DNA of 48,218 bases from a virus. Of the stretch, positions 7,660-15,011 are shown piece after piece. How positions within the stretch are numbered: the stretch's first letter is position 1; each line of letters starts with the position of its first letter. Below the pieces are notes generated by a model. The model saw only the letters and a list, made by a program, of their open reading frames with translations. It was not told the origin of the DNA and searched no databases. The stretch covers positions 1 to 48,218 of the IMG/VR virus record IMGVR_UViG_3300032342_000015. One strand, written 5' to 3'. A program made the position numbers and the translations under genes.

Positions 7660-7666
7660 ATAGAGC

Positions 7667-7972
7667 ATGGAGACCTCTCAAATGTCGAATCAAGCACTTA
7701 CGGACTCCGAAAAGATGGCATCGCATCGCGAGCGTGCCGCGCGTGCCAAGCATGTGGTCTTCAAGAAGATCTGCCGCGGGCTCTACATCAGCCACAAGTA
7801 CGGTATGGGCCTCAGCCACGAGAGCGTCTGGAGCAAGTACGACGGACGCAAATGGGTCCTCTCGTGGAGCGAGACGTCCGGTCTCGGACTGTTGACGCCG
7901 AACAAGCGCACCAAGAAGTTCGATACCGCCGCCGAGGCGCGGGCTTACGCGAACGCGTTGGTGGGGGGCTAG
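7667..7972 (+). CDS. hypothetical protein, 101 aa
   Basis: ATG 7667 lies just downstream of a promoter. The protein has a charged helical N-terminus (DSEKMASHRERAARAKHV), then a beta-rich part (GLYISHKYGMG, KWVLSWSETSGLG) and a final helix with AEARAYANALV. An alternative start, ATG 7682, would give MSNQALTD. Function unknown. Confidence 0.65.
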   Translation: METSQMSNQALTDSEKMASHRERAARAKHVVFKKICRGLYISHKYGMGLSHESVWSKYDGRKWVLSWSETSGLGLLTPNKRTKKFDTAAEARAYANALVGG

Positions 7973-7975
7973 CCC

Positions 7976-8329
7976 GTGCCCGTGCGATGGAAACGTTCGG
8001 TCGATGGCTTCGTGGAGTCCCACGACGGTCGCTGGCGGATCACGCCGAACTACTCTAGTTGCGTCACCGCGCAGTCCTTCCGGCTCGTGCGCGACGGAAA
8101 GACCGTGAGCTACAACGCGTCGACTCAGCGCGACGCCAAGGCAGAGGCCGATCGACTCGTCAGGCCCTGCTACTGCAACGGAAGGGGGTGCGACCGTCGC
8201 CATCCCGGGCAGTTGCAGTGCACGAAGTGCCGCGGAACGGCATGGGTGTCTGGCGAGGATCGCAAGGGCGCACCGATCCACTTGTGCGCCGTCTGCAAGG
8301 TCCCAATGCCTCCACCCGAGGCGGATTAA
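7976..8329 (+). CDS. zinc-binding hypothetical protein, 117 aa
   Basis: GTG 7976 preceded by GGGGGG. The N-terminal half is a two-stranded unit (WRITPNYSS, SFRLVRDGKTVSYNAS) that ends in an AKAEADRLV helix. The C-terminal half has several Cys/His pairs (CYCNGRGCDRRH, CTKC, CAVC), suggesting a zinc-bound fold. Role unknown. Confidence 0.65.
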   Translation: MPVRWKRSVDGFVESHDGRWRITPNYSSCVTAQSFRLVRDGKTVSYNASTQRDAKAEADRLVRPCYCNGRGCDRRHPGQLQCTKCRGTAWVSGEDRKGAPIHLCAVCKVPMPPPEAD

Positions 8330-8713
8330 ATGACGAAGCGCTTCTATCGATTCGTCAACGATCACGGTGGCCTGTTTCGGATGACCGAGACCAACTACCG
8401 TCGCTACCTGCTTGCCGGCACTCGGACTGACAAATCCGCCGATCCTGAGGAGTACGGCGTCTGCATCGGGGACGTGCTCACGGTCACCAAGTTCACGACG
8501 ACCGAGTTTTCCGACGAGTACAACCACGAGGCTCGGCGGGTCGACAAGGCGCTCGCGATCGTCTGCCCCAAATGTGGGGCTGATGCCGGGAAAGCGTGCC
8601 TCTCGCTCGACAAGCGCTGGCAAGCTGAGAAGTGCCGGACGCTCGGCATCCTCGACAACGGCTGGCGCAAGACTCCGCACCGAGAGCGCGTACAGATCGC
8701 GAAGGGTCGGTAG
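8330..8713 (+). CDS. phage zinc-finger-domain protein, 127 aa
   Basis: Start ATG 8330 directly follows the previous stop. The C-terminal part CPKCGADAGKAC...HRERV matches the C-x2-C-G-A-x2-G-x2-C...H-x2-R layout of the small phage zinc-binding domain (Phage_zn_bind type) often appended to phage proteins. The N-terminal part (FYRFVNDHGG, VCIGDVLTVTKF) is of unknown family. Confidence 0.65.
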   Translation: MTKRFYRFVNDHGGLFRMTETNYRRYLLAGTRTDKSADPEEYGVCIGDVLTVTKFTTTEFSDEYNHEARRVDKALAIVCPKCGADAGKACLSLDKRWQAEKCRTLGILDNGWRKTPHRERVQIAKGR

Positions 8714-8716
8714 CCT

Positions 8717-9751
8717 ATGTGCATGGCCGACAAGTTTCCCGAGTCGCTCCCCGGCTTTATGAAGATGTTCCCAGACGACGCAGCGTGCGCGAAGTACCTC
8801 GAAGCGATCCGCTGGCGCGACGGCTTCCAGTGCCCGAAGTGCGGCGTCACCGCCGAGCCGTTCCGGTTCTCCGCGCGCCCCGGCGTGCTGCGCTGCAAGG
8901 GCTGCAAGAAGGACACGGCTCTCACCGCCGGCACGATCATGGAGCGGACCCACACGCCGCTCTCGACGTGGTTCTGGGCGGCCTTCCTGATCTCCAGCCA
9001 GACGCCCGGCATGTCCGCTGTGCAGTTGCAGCGCCAGCTCGGCCTGTCGCGCTATGAGACGGCTTTCCAGATCCTCCACAAGCTCCGTGCCGGTATGGCG
9101 ACCACGAGCGGGCCGATCGGCGCTCGGGCACACGTCGAGGTCGACGAGACCTACGTCGGCGGTCGCACGCGCGGCAAGGGACGCGGCGTCACTGATCAGA
9201 TCCGTGTGATCGGCGCGGTCGAGGTAAAGCAGCGCAAGATCGAGAAGATCGACACCGAAGACGACTACCGGCACACCAAGGCGAAGCCCCGGCGCGGCGG
9301 TCGCTACGCGGGCCGGCTGCGCCTTGCGGTCATCCCCGACAAGACCGCGAAGACGTGCGGCGGGTTCATCGCCGCGAACGTCGACACCCTCACGGAGATG
9401 GTCGTCACCGACGGCTCGCAGAGCTACGCGGGGTTGGCACGGCACGGCTACCAGCACCTCGCGTGTCCCGAGCGCGGCGAGCCGGGCGTCACCGAGGACT
9501 ACCTGCCCGTGATCCATCTCGTGTTCAGCAACCTCAAGACGTGGATCAACGGCACGCATCACGGCGTGTCGCCCGATCACCTCCAGGCGTACCTGAACGA
9601 GTTCGTGTTCCGCTTCAACCGGCGCTTCTACCCGTTCAACTCGTTTCGGAGTTTGCTCGGGCTGAGCGTCACGAAGGAGGCTCCCACATATGACGAGCTG
9701 TACGATGGCGATTGGACTCATCCGAGCACTACCGGTGGGAGCGTTGGGTGA
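8717..9751 (+). CDS. IS1595-family (ISXO2-like) transposase
   Basis: A 344-residue transposase. N-terminal zinc ribbon (C39, C42, C60, C63), then the DDE-type core: VDETYVGG (D143), VTDGSQSY (D232) and VFSNLKTWINGTHHGVS (N272), followed by the family-specific HLQAYLNEFVFRFNRR block. All catalytic positions expected for IS1595 are present, so it may be active. It starts three bases after the preceding stop and its neighbour begins 13 bases after its end. I see no terminal inverted repeats or target-site duplications next to it, so it may be a resident gene and not a complete insertion sequence. Confidence 0.9.
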   Translation: MCMADKFPESLPGFMKMFPDDAACAKYLEAIRWRDGFQCPKCGVTAEPFRFSARPGVLRCKGCKKDTALTAGTIMERTHTPLSTWFWAAFLISSQTPGMSAVQLQRQLGLSRYETAFQILHKLRAGMATTSGPIGARAHVEVDETYVGGRTRGKGRGVTDQIRVIGAVEVKQRKIEKIDTEDDYRHTKAKPRRGGRYAGRLRLAVIPDKTAKTCGGFIAANVDTLTEMVVTDGSQSYAGLARHGYQHLACPERGEPGVTEDYLPVIHLVFSNLKTWINGTHHGVSPDHLQAYLNEFVFRFNRRFYPFNSFRSLLGLSVTKEAPTYDELYDGDWTHPSTTGGSVG

Positions 9752-9764
9752 CAACCGGACAGGC

Positions 9765-10013
9765 ATGGATGTCCGCTCCAACAAGGGCGGAATTGCAGTG
9801 TCCGGCGAAATCACGCTGCACCACGATGAGGTCTACGTGCAGGTCTCGCAGCCGTTCAGCGGCGCCGACACGGGCATCCTGATCCGTACGTGCAAGGGTC
9901 GGCGCGACTACACGGGCGGCGTCAACAACTTCGCGGCGCTCACACTCCTCGACGACGTTCCGACGCTCGCCGCGCGTGTACGTGCCGTGATGGGTGCAGA
10001 AGGTCGCCGATGA
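9765..10013 (+). CDS. hypothetical protein, 82 aa
   Basis: ATG 9765 gives MDVRSNKGGIAVSGE; a longer in-frame start would lie inside the transposase. Beta-rich (ITLHHDEVYVQVSQPF, GILIRTCKGRRDY) with a C-terminal helix (LAARVRAVMG). Its stop overlaps the next start (ATGA). Function unknown. Confidence 0.6.
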   Translation: MDVRSNKGGIAVSGEITLHHDEVYVQVSQPFSGADTGILIRTCKGRRDYTGGVNNFAALTLLDDVPTLAARVRAVMGAEGRR

Positions 10014-10315
10014 AGATCCCAATCTCGCGTGCTGCGCTCGCGGCGATGACGCTCGACGAGTACCGCACGCACTATCCCGAGGTCGCGTCCGGGGAAGTCC
10101 TCGAAGCGATGTACGACGACCGCCTCGTCGCGTTCGACGAGCAGGTTGCGATCTCTGTGCAACTGGTCGATGAACTCGCCGACGAGGAAGTCATCGCCGA
10201 CATGGACGAACAGTGCCCGCTGTGCGGTGGCCCGCAGCAAATCCTCGGCAAGCTCGGGCAGCGCGTGCACCTGCGTTGCCGTAACTGCGGCGCCGATACC
10301 AACAGCGCGAGCTAG
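10010..10315 (+). CDS. zinc-ribbon hypothetical protein, 101 aa
   Basis: ATG 10010 overlaps the preceding stop by four bases. Acidic N-terminal helix region (LDEYRTHYPEVASGEVLEAMYD), described by its ends only, is followed by a C-terminal zinc ribbon: CPLCGG...LRCRNCGAD. Its TAG stop shares the tetranucleotide CTAG with the stop of the convergent C39-like gene. Confidence 0.65.
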   Translation: MKIPISRAALAAMTLDEYRTHYPEVASGEVLEAMYDDRLVAFDEQVAISVQLVDELADEEVIADMDEQCPLCGGPQQILGKLGQRVHLRCRNCGADTNSAS

Positions 10316-10911
10316 CGCTTGCGACGGCGGTAGATCACGATGCCGGTGCCTGCAGCGGCCAGCAGCACGACGACGCCCGTGATCGCGTACGCGATGGTCC
10401 GCTTGCGCGTCACTACAGGCGCCACCTCGCCGAACTGCTGACGCTTCTGCGGTGTCATGACGATGACACCGACGCGATCGCGGAACTTCCAGCGCTTGTC
10501 CAGCTCGTGACGCGTCAACGTCCGACGGTTACCCTTGACGTTCGGGTCCATGATCTCGACGAGGCTGGGCTTGACGTCGGTGGCGATGACGAAGTGCCCC
10601 TGGCCAGGCCGGGTGAAGCTCTGGATCGCGAGGATCACGGGCACGTCGCGCGACGTGTACTGCTCCAGCTCGTCGATCGAGTCGAATTGGCGCGTCTGCG
10701 CCCAGTACCCTCGCGCGCGGGCCGCTGCTTCGACCTGATAGCAAGTCGAGCCCGTCTTGGGGTCGACGCCAACCTCGCGGATCAGATCCCGTTCGTCGGC
10801 AGGTTCGTCCCAGTGACCCATCACGGCCTTGAGGGCAGCGGCGCCGCACGAGTACGGCTGGATTTGCTGGTACGGCTCGACGTCGCCGAGGTGGATCGCT
10901 GCTGCGAGCAT
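10312..10911 (-). CDS. C39-like cysteine peptidase with C-terminal membrane anchor
   Basis: Start ATG 10911 gives 199 residues; an upstream start would run into the divergent gene. The Cys motif QPYSCGAAALKAVMGHW (Cys22), His106 in GQGHFVIATDV and Asp122 in MDPNVKG make a papain-like C39 triad. C39 enzymes normally cut double-glycine leaders. The C-terminus has one transmembrane helix (about 172-194) and a short basic tail YRRRKR, so the catalytic domain sits on one face of a membrane. No secretion ATPase is linked. A role in processing virion or host envelope proteins is inference. Confidence 0.75.
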   Translation of the reverse strand: MLAAAIHLGDVEPYQQIQPYSCGAAALKAVMGHWDEPADERDLIREVGVDPKTGSTCYQVEAAARARGYWAQTRQFDSIDELEQYTSRDVPVILAIQSFTRPGQGHFVIATDVKPSLVEIMDPNVKGNRRTLTRHELDKRWKFRDRVGVIVMTPQKRQQFGEVAPVVTRKRTIAYAITGVVVLLAAAGTGIVIYRRRKR

Positions 10912-10962
10912 CGGTTTAGCGTACCGTAATTCGGGCTGCCCTTTGAGTGGTATCCTGCGAGA

Positions 10963-11544
10963 ATGCCGCGCCACGTGTTCACAGCGCCGCAAGCTGACCT
11001 CGACGTCTTCGCTCAGATCGACGGGCCGCTTGTGTACTTGGCGGGTCCGATTCAGGGCTCGGTCAACTGGCAGGCCGAGGCGATCGATATCCTAGGCGAG
11101 CTGGCGCCGGACGTTCATGTCGCGTCTGCGCGTGGGCCTGACTTCCGTGGCGGTGTCGAACGGCACCTGTCGTGGGAGCAGCTGTTCCTCGAACGTGCTG
11201 CGCGTGACGGCGTCATCTTGTTCTGGTGCGCGCGCGAGTCGACACACCGTTGCAACCGTACGCACGCTGCACAGATGCGGTTCGAGCTGGGTGAATGGGT
11301 GGTGAAGGCCAGCGTCGGCCTCGCCAAGGTCACGGTCGGAATCGAGCGCGGCTTCACGGGTGGGCCGTACCTGCAACGCCGGTTCACGCTCTCGTACCCG
11401 AACATCCCGATCTGCCGAACGTTGCGCCAGACCTGTGCCGTCGCTATCGAGACAGCGCGTCGCGAGACGCCGTTGGTTATCTATCCGCGGACGCTCGAAG
11501 AGTTGTTCATGCCGCGGTCGTTTGTCGCGAAGAACAACGGCTAG
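10963..11544 (+). CDS. nucleoside 2-deoxyribosyltransferase-like protein
   Basis: The N-terminal motif VYLAGPIQGSVNWQAEAIDIL is typical of the nucleoside deoxyribosyltransferase 2 family, which exchanges or hydrolyses bases of deoxynucleosides; phage members act in nucleotide salvage or base modification. Further conserved-looking parts: ARGPDFRGGVERHLSWEQ and RDGVILFWCARES. Start ATG 10963 has GCGAGA upstream. The C-terminal third (after about residue 130) is unusual and unassigned. Confidence 0.7.
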   Translation: MPRHVFTAPQADLDVFAQIDGPLVYLAGPIQGSVNWQAEAIDILGELAPDVHVASARGPDFRGGVERHLSWEQLFLERAARDGVILFWCARESTHRCNRTHAAQMRFELGEWVVKASVGLAKVTVGIERGFTGGPYLQRRFTLSYPNIPICRTLRQTCAVAIETARRETPLVIYPRTLEELFMPRSFVAKNNG

Positions 11545-11708
11545 CTGTTAGCCTGACCGTGCCACGTCTTCAGCGTCACTGATCGCCGCACGAACCTCGC
11601 GGCCGAGCGCTGCCTGCTCACCGGGCGACAACCGCTTCCACGGCCAGGGTGCTCATGCATGGCTCGATGGTAACGCAAAACGCGTAGTAACGCGAGCGGC
11701 GATCGCTT

Positions 11709-11724
11709 GATCGCGTACGCGATC
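11709..11724. promoter_or_regulatory. palindrome GATCGCGTACGCGATC
   Basis: Perfect 16-bp palindrome in a gap; one of six GATCG-N6-CGATC sites. Confidence 0.6.
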
Positions 11725-11796
11725 GACCCCTGTGGTTCTACCTCCACGCTGAAATCATCGGTCTCTAAGCGGGCAGTCTCGGCGGTACAGGTGCTT

Positions 11797-11812
11797 GATC
11801 GTACATACGATC
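11797..11812. promoter_or_regulatory. palindrome GATCGTACATACGATC
   Basis: Near-perfect palindrome, with arms extending by one base on each side, about 55 bases before ATG 11867. Followed by AGGTACCGTAG, which may be part of a promoter. Confidence 0.6.
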
Positions 11813-11866
11813 ATAGGTACCGTAGTTGCTTCCTCGTCTACCTTTACGGACCGGCTAGGGGGCAAC

Positions 11867-12219
11867 ATGACACTGAAAGTCCAGCGCGAATCTGCGACTC
11901 CGAACCTGCTCAAGTACAGCGTCACCCTGACGGTGGTGAGTTTACCCTGAGCCGCGAAGACCTGATCCGCGACAGCACGCGTGGACCGCTTCGCACGTAC
12001 GTCGAGCGAGCTGTTCAACTGAAGGATGCGGATGCAGCCTGTCGCTACCTGTTGTGCAGCGCCTCGATGCGAACGCTGGTGACGCCGCGTTCGTTCGCGC
12101 GTGTCGCTGTCGACGCGAGCGCTGAAGGTGCTGCATCGAGCATCGCGTTCAAGATCATGGCCGAACCCAACGCAACGGCTATCGTCGCACTCGAATTCCG
12201 CCACTCGGTCTCGGCGTAA
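11867..12219 (+). pseudogene. small gene with an apparent one-base frameshift
   Basis: From ATG 11867 (AGGGGG six bases upstream) the frame reads MTLKVQRESATPNLLKYSVTL and stops at 11950. The next frame is open without a start and continues as DGGEFTLSREDLIRDS and on to RHSVSA, stopping at 12219. One inserted base near 11930-11936 would join them into a single coherent protein of about 117 residues. The canonical slippery heptamer for programmed -1 shifting is absent at the junction, so a sequence error or a real indel is more likely. Function unknown. Confidence 0.6.
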
Positions 12220-12771
12220 CTAACGCCGTTGATAATGCCGGCCAACGCTGGCAGATGACGCGCGACAGCGTTTGGTCAAGCGACCGATGCCGAAGCCGAT
12301 GCCGGTGAGCACCACGAAGGCACCTGCGCCGACCAGTACAGGATGATCGAGTACGAACTGCGCTGCGGGATGCTTGTCGAGGAAGATCGCGGTATCGAGA
12401 ACAGGCACCAGTTTGCTGATGCCTGAGTCTGTCGACGGCGGCGGCTTGGGTGCACCGGGTACGGGTGGTGGCGCCTTGGCCGCTGCAAGCGCCTTCAACG
12501 TCTTGAGGCGGTTGACGACTTGCGGCAACGCTGGATCCTTGGCGATCCCCATGACCGTGTCCAAGTGCGGGCCAGCCTGGTTGAGGATCCCGACAGCCTT
12601 GGTGAGCAACTCCGGACCCTTCGCGAGGATCGTTTGAATGTCTTCAGCGACACCGCCGAAGCCGGCAGGTGCGTAGAACGGCAACCTGCTCAGCCGGTCT
12701 TGCAGATCAGTTTCGGCTTCAGTCGACCAGACACGAGGCAGGGGTGCAGGTTGATGAGAGGCGAACAACAC
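12220..12771 (-). CDS. membrane-anchored hypothetical protein, 183 aa
   Basis: Soluble helical N-terminal region (DIQTILAKGPELLTKAVGIL), a Pro-rich linker (APPPVPGAPKPPPS), then one transmembrane helix (PVLVGAGAFVVLTGIGFGIG) and a basic tail (RLTKRCRASSASVGRHYQRR). The design of soluble domain, linker, helix, Arg-rich tail is shared with the C39-like protein and the 13924 gene. Convergent with the gene at 11867; the two stop codons abut. Divergent from the lytic transglycosylase, sharing a palindrome in between. Confidence 0.7.
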   Translation of the reverse strand: MLFASHQPAPLPRVWSTEAETDLQDRLSRLPFYAPAGFGGVAEDIQTILAKGPELLTKAVGILNQAGPHLDTVMGIAKDPALPQVVNRLKTLKALAAAKAPPPVPGAPKPPPSTDSGISKLVPVLDTAIFLDKHPAAQFVLDHPVLVGAGAFVVLTGIGFGIGRLTKRCRASSASVGRHYQRR

Positions 12772-12788
12772 GTGGTTAGCCTATCACC

Positions 12789-12804
12789 GATCGTGTGCGC
12801 GATC
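12789..12804. promoter_or_regulatory. palindrome GATCGTGTGCGCGATC
   Basis: Lies between divergent genes at 12771 and 12845. Its reverse complement is identical to the site at 13891-13906. Confidence 0.6.
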
Positions 12805-12844
12805 ACCGCTTTCGGTCCATGCAGCACGTAGTAGGGTCGCGGCC

Positions 12845-13423
12845 ATGACGCTCGAAGCCCTGATCGCCGCCATCATCGCGATGTCATTCAACCTGTCGCC
12901 AGAACAGGCACGCATTCACGTCGAGGCCGCTACAGCTGCAGCCGCTGAATACGCGCTTCCCGTCGAGCTTTTGCTTGGTGTCGCCTACGTCGAGTCACGC
13001 TTCGATGAGCGTGCCTTGAGTCGCGTGGAGTGCGCGTCCAAGGATCCGACTAGCTGCGCACGCAAGACAGGCGTCTGGCCATACGCTACGAAACCGCCGA
13101 AGGCGCGTCCCAGTTGGTATTGCGGGCCGTTGCAAAGCGGAGGCTACGTGCCGTGGGCTGAATGCCAGAAGATGCGCACCGACGTCGCATACGGCTACCG
13201 TGCGGGTGCACAAGAGCTGGTGACGTGGATGAACGACAAGCACTGCCAAAGTCTTGGCGTCGATGACCGACTGCGCTGTGCGCTCGCAGGGCACAGCGCT
13301 GGCAACGCAGGCGTTGCAGCGTACCGGACAGTCAAGTACGCCGACTGGGCGCTCCTTGGGCGTGACCGCGTCGTCAAGTTCGCGAACTACGCTGCACGTA
13401 AGGCTCAGCAGCCTGGCAGCTAG
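12845..13423 (+). CDS. SLT-type lytic transglycosylase (endolysin or tail-lysin)
   Basis: The motif LLLGVAYVESRFD with catalytic Glu50, followed by GPLQ...(103 region), GYRAGAQELVTWM and CALAGHSAGNAG, follows the goose-lysozyme/SLT fold order. Such enzymes cleave the MurNAc-GlcNAc bond of peptidoglycan with anhydro product. Extra Cys pairs (C61, C66, C70 region) suggest disulphides and thus an extracytoplasmic setting. The N-terminal 15 residues (LEALIAAIIAMSF) are hydrophobic and may be a signal-like segment. ATG 12845. Tail-to-tail with the 13420 gene, sharing CTAG as both stops. Confidence 0.75.
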   Translation: MTLEALIAAIIAMSFNLSPEQARIHVEAATAAAAEYALPVELLLGVAYVESRFDERALSRVECASKDPTSCARKTGVWPYATKPPKARPSWYCGPLQSGGYVPWAECQKMRTDVAYGYRAGAQELVTWMNDKHCQSLGVDDRLRCALAGHSAGNAGVAAYRTVKYADWALLGRDRVVKFANYAARKAQQPGS

Positions 13424-13827
13424 TTCTTGGCGATGGCGCAAGACGGATTGTAGGTCGAGGCTTGACCCGGTCCGACGATCGAGTGCGGGTCCCAGAACAG
13501 CACGTTGATCGTGACGGGCGTGTGCCCGGTGACAACGAACACGACCTTGACAGTCCCGTCCGCTGGGTCGACGAACGGCTCACCGTGCGTGACGACCGAC
13601 CACGCTGCGAGCGGCGCCTGCGGGATGACCTGCACGCGCGAAGCAGGAAGGGATCCGTCGGGCGGTCCCGGCGGCGCGATCGTGATGCCGAGGGGCGGCT
13701 CGTTCGGAGACATGCCCGCGAAGCTCTTGTTGACCTGGGTGAGTCCCGTGTCGATCGTCGTGTTGACGCAGTTGGTCAACGTGATGCGTCGCCGATTCCA
13801 AAGAAGTGCGCCTGCCTTCGTACCCAT
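13420..13827 (-). CDS. hypothetical protein, 135 aa, possibly virion-associated
   Basis: Starts ATG 13827. Beta-rich and Pro/Gly-rich, with a strand series (VKVVFVVTGHTPVTINVLFWDPHS) described here by its ends. No family recognised. The lack of transmembrane segments and the beta-sandwich look would fit a structural or adhesin-type phage protein, which is inference. A GATCG palindrome lies 64 bases upstream. Confidence 0.65.
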   Translation of the reverse strand: MGTKAGALLWNRRRITLTNCVNTTIDTGLTQVNKSFAGMSPNEPPLGITIAPPGPPDGSLPASRVQVIPQAPLAAWSVVTHGEPFVDPADGTVKVVFVVTGHTPVTINVLFWDPHSIVGPGQASTYNPSCAIAKN

Positions 13828-13890
13828 GATGTCCTCCTAGACCGTGACCGGAGTCGCGAAAATGCGACGAGGTGACATCAAACTACACCC

Positions 13891-13906
13891 GATCGCGCAC
13901 ACGATC
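13891..13906. promoter_or_regulatory. palindrome GATCGCGCACACGATC
   Basis: Upstream of the leftward gene starting at 13827; the reverse complement equals the 12789 site. Confidence 0.6.
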
Positions 13907-13923
13907 AACGGGTCGTAGTGGCG

Positions 13924-14370
13924 TTACCAGTCCGAGTCCATCGGGTCGGTTGCGCGCTTTGGATCACCTGAACGGCGATACAACCAAACACCGCCGGCTG
14001 CGAGTACGATGCCCGTTGCGAGTGCGCCGCCGAGGATCATCAAGCCCGCCACGAGTGGCGTCTGCTTGGCAAAGAAGTCGGGCGCGTCACCGGGCGCGTC
14101 ACCGAACTGTTGACGTTGGTACGGGATCACTTGCTGCCCGCCATCGGCGACGGTGTAGTAGTTCGGGTCGCAGTAGTTACAGATGGGCCCCCGCGCGGGA
14201 TAGCGCCGTCGGTACATGATGGGCGTGCCGCCGGGACCGAACACCGTGGTGGCCACGCGGGTCGGACCGATGATCGACTGACTTGGCGCGAGCGGCGAGC
14301 CGGCTGGCGGGTACGAGAACGTCGGCATCGCGCTGAGGTCCGGACCTTCGAGTGTGAAGACATGGGGCAT
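13924..14370 (-). CDS. single-pass membrane protein, 148 aa
   Basis: Pro/Gly-rich N-terminal half with a Cys pair (CNYCDPNYY), then a long hydrophobic segment (LVAGLMILGGALATGIVLAAG) ending VWLYRRSGDPKRAT. Shares with the 10312 and 12220 gene products the arrangement of a C-terminal helix with a basic tail. Function unknown; possibly an envelope or virion membrane-interacting protein (inference). Confidence 0.7.
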   Translation of the reverse strand: MPHVFTLEGPDLSAMPTFSYPPAGSPLAPSQSIIGPTRVATTVFGPGGTPIMYRRRYPARGPICNYCDPNYYTVADGGQQVIPYQRQQFGDAPGDAPDFFAKQTPLVAGLMILGGALATGIVLAAGGVWLYRRSGDPKRATDPMDSDW

Positions 14371-14404
14371 TGGGGTCGGCTCCTCGGGTGCTCTAACGTA
14401 CCAT

Positions 14405-14420
14405 GATCGCGGACGCGATC
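14405..14420. promoter_or_regulatory. palindrome GATCGCGGACGCGATC
   Basis: Upstream of the gene starting at 14370, in the 51-base gap between two leftward genes. Confidence 0.6.
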
Positions 14421-14421
14421 G

Positions 14422-15000
14422 TTACTTGCTACGGCTGCCACCGCGCAGCGGCGTATCGAGTGGAAAGTGCTTCGCGAAGCTGCCCACCCAGCGGTCGGGC
14501 TGCGGCTTGCCCTTCTTTGGTGGCACGGGGACGGCGTGACCGTCACGGCGCCAAACCGCACACGCCGCATTGGCCTGCTTGACTGCTTCGGCCGGGGTAG
14601 TCACGTCGACGCGAAAGCCTGCCTGTTTCTCGGTGGTACAGAACCGTAAGAACGGCTGACCCTGATCGAACGCGAGCTGTACGGGGCAGCCCTTGCGCTT
14701 GAGCGCGCCTGCGCACGGCTTGGGGCACTTCTTGATCTTCTTCTTGCCCTTGTCCTTGCCCGACTTGACGATAGTCTCGCCGCAGTTTTTGCCGTCGACA
14801 GCGTCGACGGTCTTGCTCGTCGAACGGTACTCCCGCGCGAGATCCCAACCGCCTTCCCCGCCACGGCGTTCGCCGACGATCGCACAGGCCTTGGCGTCGG
14901 TCTGACCTGTCTTGCCGGGCTTGCCACCAACGACGACGCGCAGACACGGCACGCTGGACGTATCGAGCTTTGCCTTGGGGGTTTTCTTTTCTTTCGCCAC
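14422..15000 (-). CDS. Lys/Cys-rich hypothetical protein, 192 aa
   Basis: Start GTG 15000 is chosen because AAGGAG sits six bases upstream; a longer start at 15057 would overlap the previous gene. The protein is rich in Lys and Cys: VVVGGKPGKTGQTDAKACA, a middle poly-Lys part (GKDKGKKKIKKCPKPC) and KRKGCPVQLAFDQGQPFLR. The Cys spacing suggests a small metal-binding or disulphide-bonded fold, and the charge suggests nucleic-acid contact. No family recognised. Confidence 0.7.
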   Translation of the reverse strand: MAKEKKTPKAKLDTSSVPCLRVVVGGKPGKTGQTDAKACAIVGERRGGEGGWDLAREYRSTSKTVDAVDGKNCGETIVKSGKDKGKKKIKKCPKPCAGALKRKGCPVQLAFDQGQPFLRFCTTEKQAGFRVDVTTPAEAVKQANAACAVWRRDGHAVPVPPKKGKPQPDRWVGSFAKHFPLDTPLRGGSRSK

Positions 15001-15011
15001 GGTGGACTCCT

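Larger units (their letters stand above)
11545..11866. other. intergenic region with two operator-like palindromes
   Basis: This 322-base gap holds palindromes at 11709-11724 and 11797-11812. On the minus strand, 11541-11640 also reads as a degenerate short coding stretch (WKRLSPGEQAALGREV...) with no good start. CTAGGGGG lies just before the next ATG. Confidence 0.5.

Noticed and set aside
7526-9814. 762-residue minus-strand frame opposite the transposase operon
   Set aside because: Antisense to several recognised genes including the transposase; long only because of high GC.
10381-10395. Palindrome-like GATCGCGTACGCGAT
   Set aside because: Lies in the coding sequence of the C39-like TM helix (IAYAI) and is one base short; counted as chance.
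11541-11747. 68-residue minus-strand frame and short stretch with WKRLSPGEQAALGREV
   Set aside because: The second reading looks protein-like, but has no start and stops match a different frame. Too weak to call.
11930-11950. programmed -1 frameshift
   Set aside because: No X-XXY-YYZ slippery heptamer in frame and no evident pseudoknot.
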